Below are positions 33,808 to 42,770 of a stretch of 64,000 nucleotides of DNA, piece by piece. Each line of letters begins with the position of its first letter. Within the stretch, counting starts at the first letter, position 1. Where the stretch lies: assembly GCA_009684515.1 (NCBI GenBank), contig WKKS01000001.1, forward strand, positions 558,001-622,000. The letters are read 5' to 3'. The notes below the pieces were generated by a model. The model was not told the DNA's origin. It was given only the letters and a program-made list of their open reading frames with translations, and did not search any database. This stretch comes from Geobacter sp. (lineage in GTDB: Bacteria; Desulfobacterota; Desulfuromonadia; Geobacterales; Pseudopelobacteraceae). The translations under genes were made by a program, and so were the position numbers.

Positions 33808-34278
33808 TCAAGCAACCGGCTCACCGGCCTCGATTTCCGCGGCTGTCGCCGGGCGGATGTCGGTTACAGCTCCAATAAACACCAGCGCCATACCGGATAG
33901 CGGGTGGTTGCCGTCCAGGACAGCTTTGCCGTCGGCGATCTCTGTTACAGTGTAAAAAACTGCGCTTTCTTCCAAACCTTCCTCGGTTTCACCCTCGATC
34001 ATCATTCCAACCTTGAGCGGCTGCGGCAGGTTTTCAACCGCTTCAATCTGCATCAGGTCAAAATCATACTCGCCAAAGGCATCATTCGGCTGCAATTTCA
34101 CCGTAATTGAATCTCCGACGGACTTGCCTTCCAGGGCGTTTTCTATCGGAAGAAATACGCCGCCGTAACCGCCATGCAGATAGACGATCGGCTGATCACC
34201 CTCGTCAAGCATGTTCCCGTCAGGGTCGGTGAGGTTGTAACGGAGTGTGACTACTTTGTTCTTTTCAATGTGTGACAT
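33808..34278 (-). CDS. slyD: FKBP-type peptidyl-prolyl isomerase, SlyD-like
   Basis: Cytoplasmic prolyl isomerase and chaperone of 156 residues. The FKBP domain shows LRYNLTDPDGNMLDEG, the loop with YLHGGYGGVFLPIENALEG, and the inserted IF chaperone domain (about 65-130, ending HPLSGMALVFIGAVTDIR). The C-terminus ends soon after, so the His-rich metal-binding tail of E. coli SlyD is missing. SlyD helps nickel insertion into hydrogenases in E. coli, but without the tail that role is less likely here. AAGGA lies just before the start. Confidence 0.9.
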   Translation of the reverse strand: MSHIEKNKVVTLRYNLTDPDGNMLDEGDQPIVYLHGGYGGVFLPIENALEGKSVGDSITVKLQPNDAFGEYDFDLMQIEAVENLPQPLKVGMMIEGETEEGLEESAVFYTVTEIADGKAVLDGNHPLSGMALVFIGAVTDIRPATAAEIEAGEPVA

Positions 34279-34339
34279 CTCTTATCCTTGAAGTAAATTG
34301 CATGACAAATCGTTTCGAAGTGCCACTAAAGACTTTCTA

Positions 34340-36739
34340 TCACATTCTGAACCATGACGCAGAAGTTTTCAAGTTACCGGCGAGCAGCGACAGGTTTGAG
34401 GCCGCTGCTTTGATATCGCCGCAACTGGTGCTTACCTCGCGTGTGACTGCGGAGATGGTCAGCATGCTGCGGTTTATTTCCTCGCTGGTGGATGACTGCT
34501 GTTCCGAGGCTACGGCGGTCTGCTGGACCATATCGGCGACCTTGTCAACACAGTCAACAATTTCGTCGATGGAACCCAGCGTCCGGTTAATGTGATTAAG
34601 CACCAGGTTCATGGAGGCGCGTTCCTGTTCGTTGTTTTTCATCGAGCTGTTAACGCTTTTTTGAATTTTGCCGATCAATTGGGCGATATCATTGGTGCCC
34701 TCAGCCGTCCGTTCCGCCAGATTGCGGACATTATCGGCAACAATCGCGAATCCCCGCCCCATATCGCCTGCCCTGGCTGCCTCGATTGCGGCGTTAAGCG
34801 CCAGAAGGTTGGTCTGGTCGGCAATGTCTTTTATAAGCCCGACAACCTCTCCAATCTGCTCCGACTCTTTGGTAAGCGAATTTATCTGTGCAGCAGACTC
34901 GGTAACCTTGTCAGAAAACCGGTCGATTTCCTCAATTGTAGAAAGCATCAACTGTTTGCCGTTTTGGGCGATCTCCTTCATTTTTGCAGCCGCTTCGGAT
35001 GTTTCGAATGAGTTTCGAGCCACATCGTGAGTGGTCTGATTCATTTCAGTCATTGCCGTAACGGCCTGTTCAATCTGGAGATTCTGTCGGTGCGTACCAT
35101 CTTCCAAAGCTTGCGCAGTAGCATTCAACTCTTCCGAACTGCTGGCAAGATTGTCCGTAGCCCCATGAAAATCTCTGGCAATATTGCGCAGATTGCCCAC
35201 CATTTCATCAACAGAGGCAAGCACCTTGCCAACCTCATCATTGGAAGAGACCGTAATGGTTTTGGAAAGATCCCCCTTGGCCACATGCTCCGAAGTGCCC
35301 AGTAACTGTTGCAGCTGCGATGCAACGGACCGGTAAATCCAAACTCCGAAGGCTATACCTGCCAAAACCGAGACGACACTTATGATTATTATGAACGACA
35401 TGCTGAAACGCACCATCTTGTTGACGGCTGCAATAGATTTTTCCTGATCGCCCTGCGCGGTGGAAATGGTCTGTTTCCCTTTTGTCATTTGAGACAGGAC
35501 AATTTCGCGCAATTTGCCGGAAACCTTATCAGCCTGGGCCTTCATTTCAATGGCCCGGTTGAGCTTGGACAGAATTCCGTCTTTCGCAAACAGAAGCGCC
35601 TCGGTGCTGTTCAGTGATGTTGCCGCGGCATTAAGCGTTCCCAGCTCCTTAACGGCATTGGTTTTTTTAAGGGATTCCTTCAGCTGTTTTTCGAGCAGCT
35701 CGATATGCCTGAACGTTTTTTTAATTTCGACGCTGCGAGCCTCAAGCTCTGCCGCAGTTGTGTTTAAAAACAGCCGATCGATCAGCTGTCCGACGGATAT
35801 CCCGCTCGACACCAGATCCGAGTTGATTGACATGCTCGTGATTGCCGTCTTGGCCTGGCTCTGGAACCCGCCCTGGCGGCCATTGATCGTATTGTATGTA
35901 TCATCCTGTTTGTCGGCTGTATCATTCACCTCTTCTATAATACTGTCGAGAATCCCATTGATCTCCGCCATGCGGCCGGATGATTTCTCCTGTGCCGAAT
36001 TGCCGCTGATTTCATCAGCTAATTTGACAATCTTCTTCATATCAGCGGTCAGCTTGGAATTGCCGCGAACGAAAGAATTCTGTGACGCCTTGTTGGCGTA
36101 GCGGGCTATTTCGTTGCGTCCACCTTTATTGGCAGACTCCAAAATTGCAACTTTCAGCTCTTTCAGGCTGGTTTTAAGCATTTCAAGACTGCGGACCGTG
36201 TACATGATCTTGTCTTTTTCTTCCGCCGATACGGCAAATGCGCTGGAACGGTTATCCTGAAGAGACTTGATTTGGCGGTCCAACTCCTTGAGCCGCTGTG
36301 TGGTTTCGGCAAGTCGCTGGCTGACCACTTTTTTTGCGGTATCAGCCTCTTCGGCGGCGCTAAGGCGGTTGGCGGTAACGTTTGTCAATTCATTGAATAT
36401 CGCTTCCAGATCACTGTAAACACTCAAGCTTTCGCTATTCAAACCTTCCAGCGCCTGCTGCGAAGTTTTCAGTACCTGCAGTGATTTTTCGGCCTCAGCC
36501 TTAAATGTGGAGAATTCCTGGCGTGAATCGGAAGCGGCAATTTTGATAAAATCTGACGTGGTGGCCTGAACCGCGCGCTGCAACTCCACTGTTCGGAGCT
36601 GGAACGGAGTACTTTTTTCAGTCAGGTATGACAGTTTGTTTTTCACAAAACTCATACCGAGATAGCCGGTCAGTGCAACCATCGTTATAACGATAAAAAC
36701 CAGCAGGACATTAAGGGTGAGCTTTGTTCTAATAGTCAT
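34340..36739 (-). CDS. Methyl-accepting chemotaxis protein
   Basis: A 799-residue chemoreceptor with an N-terminal membrane helix (about 8-30), a long periplasmic region (about 35-425) rich in heptad-like helices, a second membrane helix (about 430-455), a HAMP linker, and a cytoplasmic signalling domain. The conserved hairpin tip reads [21 protein letters not shown]. Asn/Gln/Glu-rich stretches on both sides are candidate methylation helices. The periplasmic part is much longer than in four-helix-bundle receptors and is probably a helical dimer; its ligand is unknown. It has no C-terminal NWETF-like pentapeptide for CheR docking. It is not next to other chemotaxis genes. Confidence 0.93.
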   Translation of the reverse strand: MTIRTKLTLNVLLVFIVITMVALTGYLGMSFVKNKLSYLTEKSTPFQLRTVELQRAVQATTSDFIKIAASDSRQEFSTFKAEAEKSLQVLKTSQQALEGLNSESLSVYSDLEAIFNELTNVTANRLSAAEEADTAKKVVSQRLAETTQRLKELDRQIKSLQDNRSSAFAVSAEEKDKIMYTVRSLEMLKTSLKELKVAILESANKGGRNEIARYANKASQNSFVRGNSKLTADMKKIVKLADEISGNSAQEKSSGRMAEINGILDSIIEEVNDTADKQDDTYNTINGRQGGFQSQAKTAITSMSINSDLVSSGISVGQLIDRLFLNTTAAELEARSVEIKKTFRHIELLEKQLKESLKKTNAVKELGTLNAAATSLNSTEALLFAKDGILSKLNRAIEMKAQADKVSGKLREIVLSQMTKGKQTISTAQGDQEKSIAAVNKMVRFSMSFIIIISVVSVLAGIAFGVWIYRSVASQLQQLLGTSEHVAKGDLSKTITVSSNDEVGKVLASVDEMVGNLRNIARDFHGATDNLASSSEELNATAQALEDGTHRQNLQIEQAVTAMTEMNQTTHDVARNSFETSEAAAKMKEIAQNGKQLMLSTIEEIDRFSDKVTESAAQINSLTKESEQIGEVVGLIKDIADQTNLLALNAAIEAARAGDMGRGFAIVADNVRNLAERTAEGTNDIAQLIGKIQKSVNSSMKNNEQERASMNLVLNHINRTLGSIDEIVDCVDKVADMVQQTAVASEQQSSTSEEINRSMLTISAVTREVSTSCGDIKAAASNLSLLAGNLKTSASWFRM

Positions 36740-36810
36740 TTATTATGACTCCAAAATTGATTAAACCGATCTCAATCGATTCCAAGTGTCTTGTTGAGTA
36801 CAAACAGAAT

Positions 36811-36837
36811 CAGGGACGTGAATAAATCACGTCCCTG
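36811..36837 (-). terminator. Hairpin after the octaheme cytochrome gene
   Basis: CAGGGACGTGA (36811-36821) pairs perfectly with TCACGTCCCTG (36827-36837) around a 5-nt loop, 32 nt past the cytochrome stop on the minus strand. T-rich sequence follows only weakly. Confidence 0.65.
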
Positions 36838-36868
36838 TCATACTAGCATATAGCATTAAAACCGAAAA

Positions 36869-38236
36869 CTATTCGTTTTCCTGCTGCAACTTGAGTAGCT
36901 TCTCGAAATAAATTTCGGGAGTGGTCAGTTTTTCCACTTCTTTGGCACTGTATCCTAATTCTTTTAGGTTCAGCACGCCATTAACCGAATGGCAGTTGGC
37001 ACAGCCTAAGGCCTTGCCTTTGGGAGCGACCTGGTGATTACTTCCAAAGTAGATTGTCTGCCAGCCCGGTACAGGCTCATAATCCTTTATGCCAAGTATT
37101 TTAGCTGCGGATGCAACCCCGGCCAAAGTATCGCCGGTAGCCATAGGCGGCGCAAAGTCCATCGAAAGCAGTTGTCCGTCTTTTTTATTATAATAGGCTT
37201 TACCCTGGAACAACTTGAATGGGTAAATTTTGCTTTTCCCGTCCGTCCGACTCCCTTTAGGTCCGATAAAGTGAGGAGTATTACTGACGGTCAGGTTGTA
37301 CCAAGCATAAACTGGTGCAGTTTCATTAACTTCACGCTTCAAGGTTGACGGCTCATAGAACCCGTTGGACATCTTTTCCCATTTGGTGAAATCTTTGGAA
37401 AATGCGCCGCCGGTTCTTGGTATATGACAGGTTTGGCAGGCGATTTTTGCGGTGTGCTTGTTAATACCGGCGTCTTTGTGCGGTTTTTCGCTATGGCACT
37501 CGCCAACGCAGGTCATGTAAATTCCATCGCTGGCCCAGTTGTTGGGATCACGCCCGGTGGGTATTTTGTGGTTCTTTGCCTGATGACAGTCAACGCAAAT
37601 TATGCCTTTGGATACGTGCACATCGGCTTCCTTGGTCATTGAAAAGCCTCGTTTGACCAGAGCGCCGCCACCGGCAGCTTCGTGACAGACCATGCAGTTT
37701 TTGATGCTCGGCCTGCCGATATTGGCGGCCGCCTCGGTACTGCGGTCCTGCGTCATGACAACATTACCCTTGTCATCCTTGACGATTTTTCTTTTTCTGA
37801 AATCATATTTGGTTGAATGGCAGATCAGGCAATCAATTGACTGCTCCGCTTCCGGTCCGGTACTGCCGACATCGATGGTATGATCACCCGGGTGGCAGGT
37901 ATTGCAGCCGCTGAACTTTGTCTTTCCGGCAGCATTCGGTGGAATTTCCTTCAGATTGTTGACGATATCATTTCCGTTACACATCGTATAGATGCGGTTT
38001 TTCATGCCGTGTTCTTCTTTGTGGTTAAGGTTGTCAACATGATCCGCCTTTGAAGCATGCTTCCAATGAACAGTTCCAAGGAACTCCTTTGCTTTGCCTG
38101 GATGACACACTTCACAGGTTTTAGGTCCCTGATAGCCATCTTTCAGTATCTGCTCTTTCCCGGGATGCTCCTTGGCTTGAACAGTTGTTGTCAGCAAAGC
38201 GCATCCCAACATGATCGTGATGATTTTTCCGGACAT
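36869..38236 (-). CDS. Octaheme c-type cytochrome, tetrathionate-reductase-like family
   Basis: Exported 455-residue cytochrome with a signal peptide (cleavage likely after VQA at residue 21). Eight heme sites are visible: CEVCH, CNTCH, CLICH, CMVCH, CVDCH, CVGECH (a CxxxCH variant), CQTCH and CANCH. The C-terminal stretch around GKALGCANCHSVNGVLNLKELGYS resembles the octaheme tetrathionate reductase (OTR) group, which also reduces nitrite or hydroxylamine in vitro. AAAGGA precedes the start. It is the last of three genes after a porin and a small exported protein, so it may pass electrons across the periplasm or outer membrane or reduce an oxyanion. The electron acceptor is unknown. Confidence 0.88.
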   Translation of the reverse strand: MSGKIITIMLGCALLTTTVQAKEHPGKEQILKDGYQGPKTCEVCHPGKAKEFLGTVHWKHASKADHVDNLNHKEEHGMKNRIYTMCNGNDIVNNLKEIPPNAAGKTKFSGCNTCHPGDHTIDVGSTGPEAEQSIDCLICHSTKYDFRKRKIVKDDKGNVVMTQDRSTEAAANIGRPSIKNCMVCHEAAGGGALVKRGFSMTKEADVHVSKGIICVDCHQAKNHKIPTGRDPNNWASDGIYMTCVGECHSEKPHKDAGINKHTAKIACQTCHIPRTGGAFSKDFTKWEKMSNGFYEPSTLKREVNETAPVYAWYNLTVSNTPHFIGPKGSRTDGKSKIYPFKLFQGKAYYNKKDGQLLSMDFAPPMATGDTLAGVASAAKILGIKDYEPVPGWQTIYFGSNHQVAPKGKALGCANCHSVNGVLNLKELGYSAKEVEKLTTPEIYFEKLLKLQQENE

Positions 38237-38313
38237 GTTTCATTTCCTTTCACTCTCAGCGAATTCATACCATCATAAATGATATGTAACCAGCTTCAAT
38301 GCAACCTTCAATC

Positions 38314-38424
38314 CAACTATATGGATTTATAAATATAGTTGATAAACAAGACTATTTATTTCAACTACCAGTAAGCCCTAACGCTTCACAATGGCTATAT
38401 GGCTGTGCCGAAACGCCATATAGC
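38314..38424. repeat. Two AT-rich inverted repeats upstream of the cytochrome
   Basis: CAACTATA (38314-38321) pairs with TATAGTTG (38334-38341), and GCTATATGGC (38394-38403) pairs with GCCATATAGC (38415-38424). They lie between the small exported protein gene and the cytochrome gene on the minus strand. The outer one could end transcription of the upstream gene or act as a leader structure; both are also plausible operators. The rest of 38237-38486 holds no gene. Confidence 0.5.
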
Positions 38425-38486
38425 GTTATTCATATATTCTATTGTACTCATTATTATTTCACTACCGGATTAAGTTTATGAGGGGA

Positions 38487-38810
38487 TTAGCAGCCGGCAG
38501 TTTTCTTGAACATCTTGCTGATATTTTTATCGCCTTCTTTTTCAAATTTGGTGCGGATTTCGTCACCATCTACGATACGGTGGTCTTTGAACTTATCGAG
38601 TGTCAGGTCATCCGTAATAGTTATTGTTACCGATTCCCCGGACTTGTTGTCTTTCAACACAGCGATTGCAGACTTCTTGTCAGCCGCCATTTCAATTTTA
38701 GTGATGACGCCTGTAATTTTGACTTCTTCGGCGCTGGCTGAGCGGACAACAGTGAATGAGGCAAGAAACATGACGACAACTACCATAATTACCGATAATG
38801 CTTTTTTCAT
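38487..38810 (-). CDS. Small exported protein between porin and cytochrome genes
   Basis: A 107-residue protein with a clear signal peptide (MKKALSVIMVVVVMFLASF, cleavage near SASA-EE at about residue 28). The mature part of about 80 residues is Lys/Asp-rich and alternates in a beta-like pattern (VKITGVITKIEM, SVTITITDDLTL), compatible with a small OB-type barrel. It ends in a single Cys. AAGGAG precedes the start. There is no heme motif. It lies between the porin and octaheme cytochrome genes, so it is probably a periplasmic partner of that module. Function unknown. Confidence 0.75.
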   Translation of the reverse strand: MKKALSVIMVVVVMFLASFTVVRSASAEEVKITGVITKIEMAADKKSAIAVLKDNKSGESVTITITDDLTLDKFKDHRIVDGDEIRTKFEKEGDKNISKMFKKTAGC

Positions 38811-38925
38811 GACAATCTCCTTTTTGTGCTTTGTTAATTTGGTTCGAACTTAATTGTTGCAGTAACAAGAGTCCGAAATAACGGGGGGCGGCTATCTGCG
38901 CCTCCCCCCCTGCAAACAACCTGAT

Positions 38926-40644
38926 CTAGAAATGAACTTCAAAGGTGCCGTAGATGTTGTGTGCTTCCTTAAGTGGCGCCAACAACATCATGTCACTTGA
39001 TTTGATATCTGATATTTTTTGTGGAGCACCGACCCAGTTGTTGCTGCCGGTGTACTCAAAATCATAATACTGGTAGCCAAGCTTGAAGAATGCTTTTGCA
39101 AAATAGCTGGAAATCGGCTTGAGGTTGAGTTCCTGGATGATATATGGCTCGTAAACATTTCCGCGTACCCCAACTTTGCTGGTCCACATGTCATCAGCCG
39201 CCGGAGCAAAGGTGATCCAGTCTTTCGAGCCGTGGTTGAACTCAAAACCGATCTTGGTTTTGGATGGAAGGTCGTAGCGTACACCTGCGTAAACAGCCCA
39301 ACCAGTTTTGTCAGAAGGTTTTTCTGGCTGGAAAAACGCACCGGTTCCAAGTCCCATGAAACCAAACTGTGAAGACACATTGTCGTTTGGATGAGTGACG
39401 CTCAATCCGAAGTCGCTGAAAAGTTGCAGTTTACCAGGACCAACATTTTTAAGCGTGCTCATGGCACCAATGCCGTACCAGTCAATATCACCAAGATTAG
39501 TGCTGGGCTTGGTTGAACCAAAAGCTGAGTTGCTCATAACCGGGGCGTCGAAGATATTGAAGCCGCGATTCCACTGGAACCATACACGCAACGGATCAGT
39601 TTCATAAGGGATGATTGCGACTCCAAGCATATCGGTATCTTTGATACTGTTAGAAGATGTTTTGATACCGCTGTCAAAACCACGACCATAACAAACCTTG
39701 GCATAGGCACCTGGCAGAGCATCAATGTCAGGAGCATAGCCAACTGTCATACCATCAAAAGCATAGTCAACCAACAAAGCGGGGGTGCCACCATTGCCGG
39801 GACGCTCCTTGTTAAGTCGCAGATTGCTGGGAGCGCCATTTGTTGCGGGACGGCGACCGACCGATAACCAGACCGGCTGCTCGGCAATATTGCTCCATGT
39901 GGCGTAGGCGCGATCAACATTAAGGAGGCCGTCGGATGGAACGTGACTGAGTGTGCCATCAAACACTCCGACACGGTCAGAAAAATAGTTTCCAAGTGCC
40001 GGACTTGCTTCCTGAGATCCAAATACTTTGTACATATCCAACTTAGCGTGAACGGTAATATCTCTGATAGGCTTTGCAGTCAGGTCGAGGCCGAACTTAT
40101 TGGTATAAAGAGTTTCATTTTTAGGCTTGTAAGCAGGAACCTGGACGGCAAAGTTCATCAAACCGCCAATCATTGGCGCATTTGCACCCAAAAATGCATT
40201 TGCTTGATCATATGTTTTCACATTGTTCATGCTTTGTTGAAATGTCATCATTCCACCAAGCTGACTCTGCCAAAAGTCAGAAGCCCCCTGGGTTCCTGCG
40301 GCAAATATAATAGAACCATCAGCAGGATTCTGGACGGCAGCCCTGTTGAAGAAATTTGACTGTAATACGTTTTGCGCATTTGCAAATGTAGCCATCACAT
40401 CGGTATACGCCGCTGTCTGCCCATGCAGCGAATCAACACGGAAGCGGTACTCACCGCCGATATCCAGCCATTTTCCGAGTGACTTGTCTTCTACTTTTTT
40501 GACGGAACCCTTTAAGTCAGCCACTTCTTTGCTCAACTTGTCGATCTTTTGCTGAAGGTCAACATCTGCTGCGTGAACCGCCATAGGAAGCGACATTCCG
40601 GCCACAACCGTTGTCAGTAACGCTCTCAATACCGTTTTCTTCAT
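38926..40644 (-). CDS. Outer-membrane porin, DUF3373-like
   Basis: A 572-residue exported protein: signal peptide ending around AVHA (residue 25), a short coiled coil (VDLQQKIDKLSKEVADLKGS), then a long run of alternating aromatic-ended strands with Tyr/Trp/Gly, ending in F (TFEVHF), the usual terminal residue of barrel proteins. The layout matches the DUF3373 porins common in Geobacter. GAGGAG stands 7 nt before the start. A 436-nt leader region lies upstream. With the octaheme cytochrome two genes downstream this could be a channel for an electron acceptor or part of an extracellular electron route. No substrate can be named. Confidence 0.82.
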   Translation of the reverse strand: MKKTVLRALLTTVVAGMSLPMAVHAADVDLQQKIDKLSKEVADLKGSVKKVEDKSLGKWLDIGGEYRFRVDSLHGQTAAYTDVMATFANAQNVLQSNFFNRAAVQNPADGSIIFAAGTQGASDFWQSQLGGMMTFQQSMNNVKTYDQANAFLGANAPMIGGLMNFAVQVPAYKPKNETLYTNKFGLDLTAKPIRDITVHAKLDMYKVFGSQEASPALGNYFSDRVGVFDGTLSHVPSDGLLNVDRAYATWSNIAEQPVWLSVGRRPATNGAPSNLRLNKERPGNGGTPALLVDYAFDGMTVGYAPDIDALPGAYAKVCYGRGFDSGIKTSSNSIKDTDMLGVAIIPYETDPLRVWFQWNRGFNIFDAPVMSNSAFGSTKPSTNLGDIDWYGIGAMSTLKNVGPGKLQLFSDFGLSVTHPNDNVSSQFGFMGLGTGAFFQPEKPSDKTGWAVYAGVRYDLPSKTKIGFEFNHGSKDWITFAPAADDMWTSKVGVRGNVYEPYIIQELNLKPISSYFAKAFFKLGYQYYDFEYTGSNNWVGAPQKISDIKSSDMMLLAPLKEAHNIYGTFEVHF

Positions 40645-41080
40645 TGAATTCTCCTCGCTAGAGTATTTGCTACAAACACCTGATTTTTTCCTGCTGGTAA
40701 ATTTAACTTACACGACGTGCCGACCATTGCTGATCACCTCCCCGTCTAGCCGGCAATCCTTTGTAAAGTACGCAACACACATATTACTTACTATCTTAGT
40801 AGTGAATTATTCATGTATATGACTTTACATATGCAAAGTAAGTGCCGCTCGAAGGCAGGACAGGCACGTCAAGAAATCATCCGCCGATAAGTATCTATTT
40901 TGTCTCGCTAATATTTGGTTTATTTTTGATGCGGATCGTGTTGAAAACTGGGCATAAGGATTTTTCCAAACATCAGACACCGTCATATGACCAGTACGGG
41001 TGAGTCATTGGTTTTTAAAATTTGGGAGGTTGTTGAAACGTTAGCTTTGTTGGAAGAGTGTCAAGAAAGGTCCCGGAGTG
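40645..41080. other. Intergenic region upstream of the porin
   Basis: 436 nt without a convincing gene. Near 40780-40850 lie AT-rich inverted segments, including ATATG...CATAT around ACTTTA and TTACTATCTTAGTAG, which may be the porin promoter and operator. At 41078-41094 GTGTCA-TTTTT-TGACAC forms a small hairpin covering the stop of the Cys-rich gene. No GEMM (c-di-GMP) riboswitch core was seen. Confidence 0.45.
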
Positions 41081-41275
41081 TCATTTTTTGACACCATCCG
41101 TTGTAGGTGAGGGAATGGAATTAATTGAGTTATAAAGTTCTATCTGTTCGGCGACAGAAAGTTTGCGACGGCAGCAACCTGATCGATTGAGGCATTTTCC
41201 ACAGCGGTCATCGGAACACCACTGACAAAAAGTGCAGTCCGGGCAGGGATGTTTCTTTGTTAATTCATCAGCCAT
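41081..41275 (-). CDS. Small cysteine-rich protein
   Basis: A 64-residue protein with nine cysteines in its first 36 residues (CPDC, CQWC, CGKC and a CC pair, with charged residues between), the look of a small metal- or FeS-binding fold. There is no signal peptide, so it should be cytoplasmic. Its ATG overlaps the stop of the deacetylase gene as TGATG, implying translational coupling. The tail is polar and may be disordered. It is not a ferredoxin by cysteine spacing. I do not recognise the family. Confidence 0.6.
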   Translation of the reverse strand: MADELTKKHPCPDCTFCQWCSDDRCGKCLNRSGCCRRKLSVAEQIELYNSINSIPSPTTDGVKK

Positions 41276-42069
41276 CAGTAAGCTACATTCCTCTTGACGG
41301 CGTTACCTTCCAGCAACTGGACAAAAGCTTTGCCGCTGTCGGCATTTACCAGCAGATAACGCGGCAGTTTCATGATCGAATCCGAAGGTACGGCGTGACG
41401 ACGATCTATGGTGAAAGTCGCAACGTATCCGGCCTCGGAGGCTTTCCCGATCAGATAGTCGTCATAAATGCCAAACGGCCAGGCCAGCAGGTCCACCTGA
41501 CCACCCAGTTCTTTCTCCAAACGGGCCTTTGACTTCCTCAACTGTGTCATTACGAAGACATCTAGTGCCTGCGGGCTCAGTTTTTTACGCTCTTTTTTGA
41601 AGTTCGGGTGCCAGTAGGTGTGGGATTGAACATCAAATAAGCCGGTTTTTTTAAGTTCGCGCAGCTGATCCCAGGTCATGGCATATTTTGCATTGGATAT
41701 CGCGGAAGGATAGGTGAATACGGTGACCGGGTAGCGATATTTACGGATGATCGGCAACATCTCGCTGTAGACCGATTTGTGCGCGTCGTCTTCAACTATA
41801 ACTACCGATTTGGGGGGCGGGACAGGCGCTTTACCGCGATAGCAGTCAACCAGCTGACGCAGCGGAATGACCTTGTAGCCATTATCATGAAGATATTTCA
41901 TGTGTGATTCAAATACCGGCGTGGTAATTGTCATGCCGTCCGCAACGGTCGGCCCCAGTCGATGATACAGCAGAATCGGGACGCGAAAGGATTCGGCAGC
42001 TGACACCTGAAGAGGAAACATCAACAAAAGCAGTGTCAATAATCTGATAACAAATTGAGTGAAAAACAT
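41275..42069 (-). CDS. Polysaccharide deacetylase family protein with altered NodB motif
   Basis: Exported or membrane-anchored 264-residue protein: a hydrophobic N-terminus (about 5-25, ending VSAAES) then the NodB fold (ILLYHRLGP, VVIVEDDAHKSVYSEMLP, SHTYWHPNFKK, WPFGIYDDY). Motif 1 normally reads T-F-D-D-G; here it is VEDDA, keeping both aspartates but not the flanking residues. Motif 2 keeps the two metal-ligand histidines (HTYWH). It may still bind metal; activity is uncertain. It is translationally coupled to the Cys-rich gene, while the universal stress protein gene lies 16 nt upstream. Target could be poly-N-acetylglucosamine or peptidoglycan. Confidence 0.85.
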   Translation of the reverse strand: MFFTQFVIRLLTLLLLMFPLQVSAAESFRVPILLYHRLGPTVADGMTITTPVFESHMKYLHDNGYKVIPLRQLVDCYRGKAPVPPPKSVVIVEDDAHKSVYSEMLPIIRKYRYPVTVFTYPSAISNAKYAMTWDQLRELKKTGLFDVQSHTYWHPNFKKERKKLSPQALDVFVMTQLRKSKARLEKELGGQVDLLAWPFGIYDDYLIGKASEAGYVATFTIDRRHAVPSDSIMKLPRYLLVNADSGKAFVQLLEGNAVKRNVAY

Positions 42070-42085
42070 CGTAACCTTTCGACTG

Positions 42086-42541
42086 TCAGCCTCTGACTAT
42101 ATACACCGAGCAAGGAGCGCTGCTGGCAACCTTGTGAGAAATACTCCCCTTGATCCGCCTCTGAATGAAGCTTTTACTGGAGCTTCCAATCACAATCACG
42201 TCAATCCCTTCGCGCTTGGCAAAGCTGATCATCTTCTCGGCCGGATCACCGTATTCGACGATCATTTCCAATGGGATGTCATGTTCTACCGCACATTTCT
42301 CCACTACGAAGAAAATGCGTTGCCTCAAATCCTCCCATTTCTTGGTCTCCGTCATCGGTGCAGTTGGCACAAAGTCGGTATAGGTCGATGTCGGGGCATT
42401 GGGCAGAACCAGAAGGGCATAAACGGGGCTTTTGAACTGACTCTGGTTACCGGCCGCCAACCTTACCGCTTCTTCAGCGGCCTTGTCGGATTGCGGTGAC
42501 CCATCGATGGCCACGAGAATTTTTTTCCGAAGGTTTAACAT
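42086..42541 (-). CDS. Universal stress protein, UspA family
   Basis: A 151-residue Rossmann-like protein: KILVAIDGSPQSDKA at the N-terminus, EYGDPAEKMISFAKREGIDVIVIGSSSKS with an ATP-binding GxxxS-type loop, and SHKVASSAPCSVYIVRG at the end. The family dimerises and often binds ATP. It is upstream of the deacetylase gene with a 16-nt gap and probably cotranscribed with it. It lies divergent from an IclR regulator whose promoter is at 42629-42657. Confidence 0.92.
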   Translation of the reverse strand: MLNLRKKILVAIDGSPQSDKAAEEAVRLAAGNQSQFKSPVYALLVLPNAPTSTYTDFVPTAPMTETKKWEDLRQRIFFVVEKCAVEHDIPLEMIVEYGDPAEKMISFAKREGIDVIVIGSSSKSFIQRRIKGSISHKVASSAPCSVYIVRG

Positions 42542-42628
42542 ACCGGCCTCGTTTATGTTCTATTGTCCACTTTGATCATGTGTAATTTATCCACAGATAC
42601 CATAGGAATATAATGCAATTTTTAGCAC

Positions 42629-42657
42629 TTGACAATTATAAAACCATATTCTAGTAT
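42629..42657 (+). promoter_or_regulatory. Sigma-70 promoter of the IclR regulator gene
   Basis: TTGACA (42629-42634) and TAGTAT (42652-42657) are exactly 17 nt apart. Transcription would start near 42664, giving a leader of about 107 nt before the ATG at 42771. The surrounding AT-rich tract could also house an operator. Confidence 0.65.
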
Positions 42658-42770
42658 TTGTAAAAAATGCTCCGTAATTGCTCATTTTCCTTCGGTTTTT
42701 AATTAACCAAGAAATCCTGATAGGTTACGCCACATATTTTTTATATTTTTCTCTCACAGGATACCAAACC

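Noticed and set aside
40645..41080. Search for a GEMM c-di-GMP riboswitch upstream of the porin/cytochrome genes
   Set aside because: The conserved GCAAA...GGGACGCAAAGCC-like core is absent on either strand.
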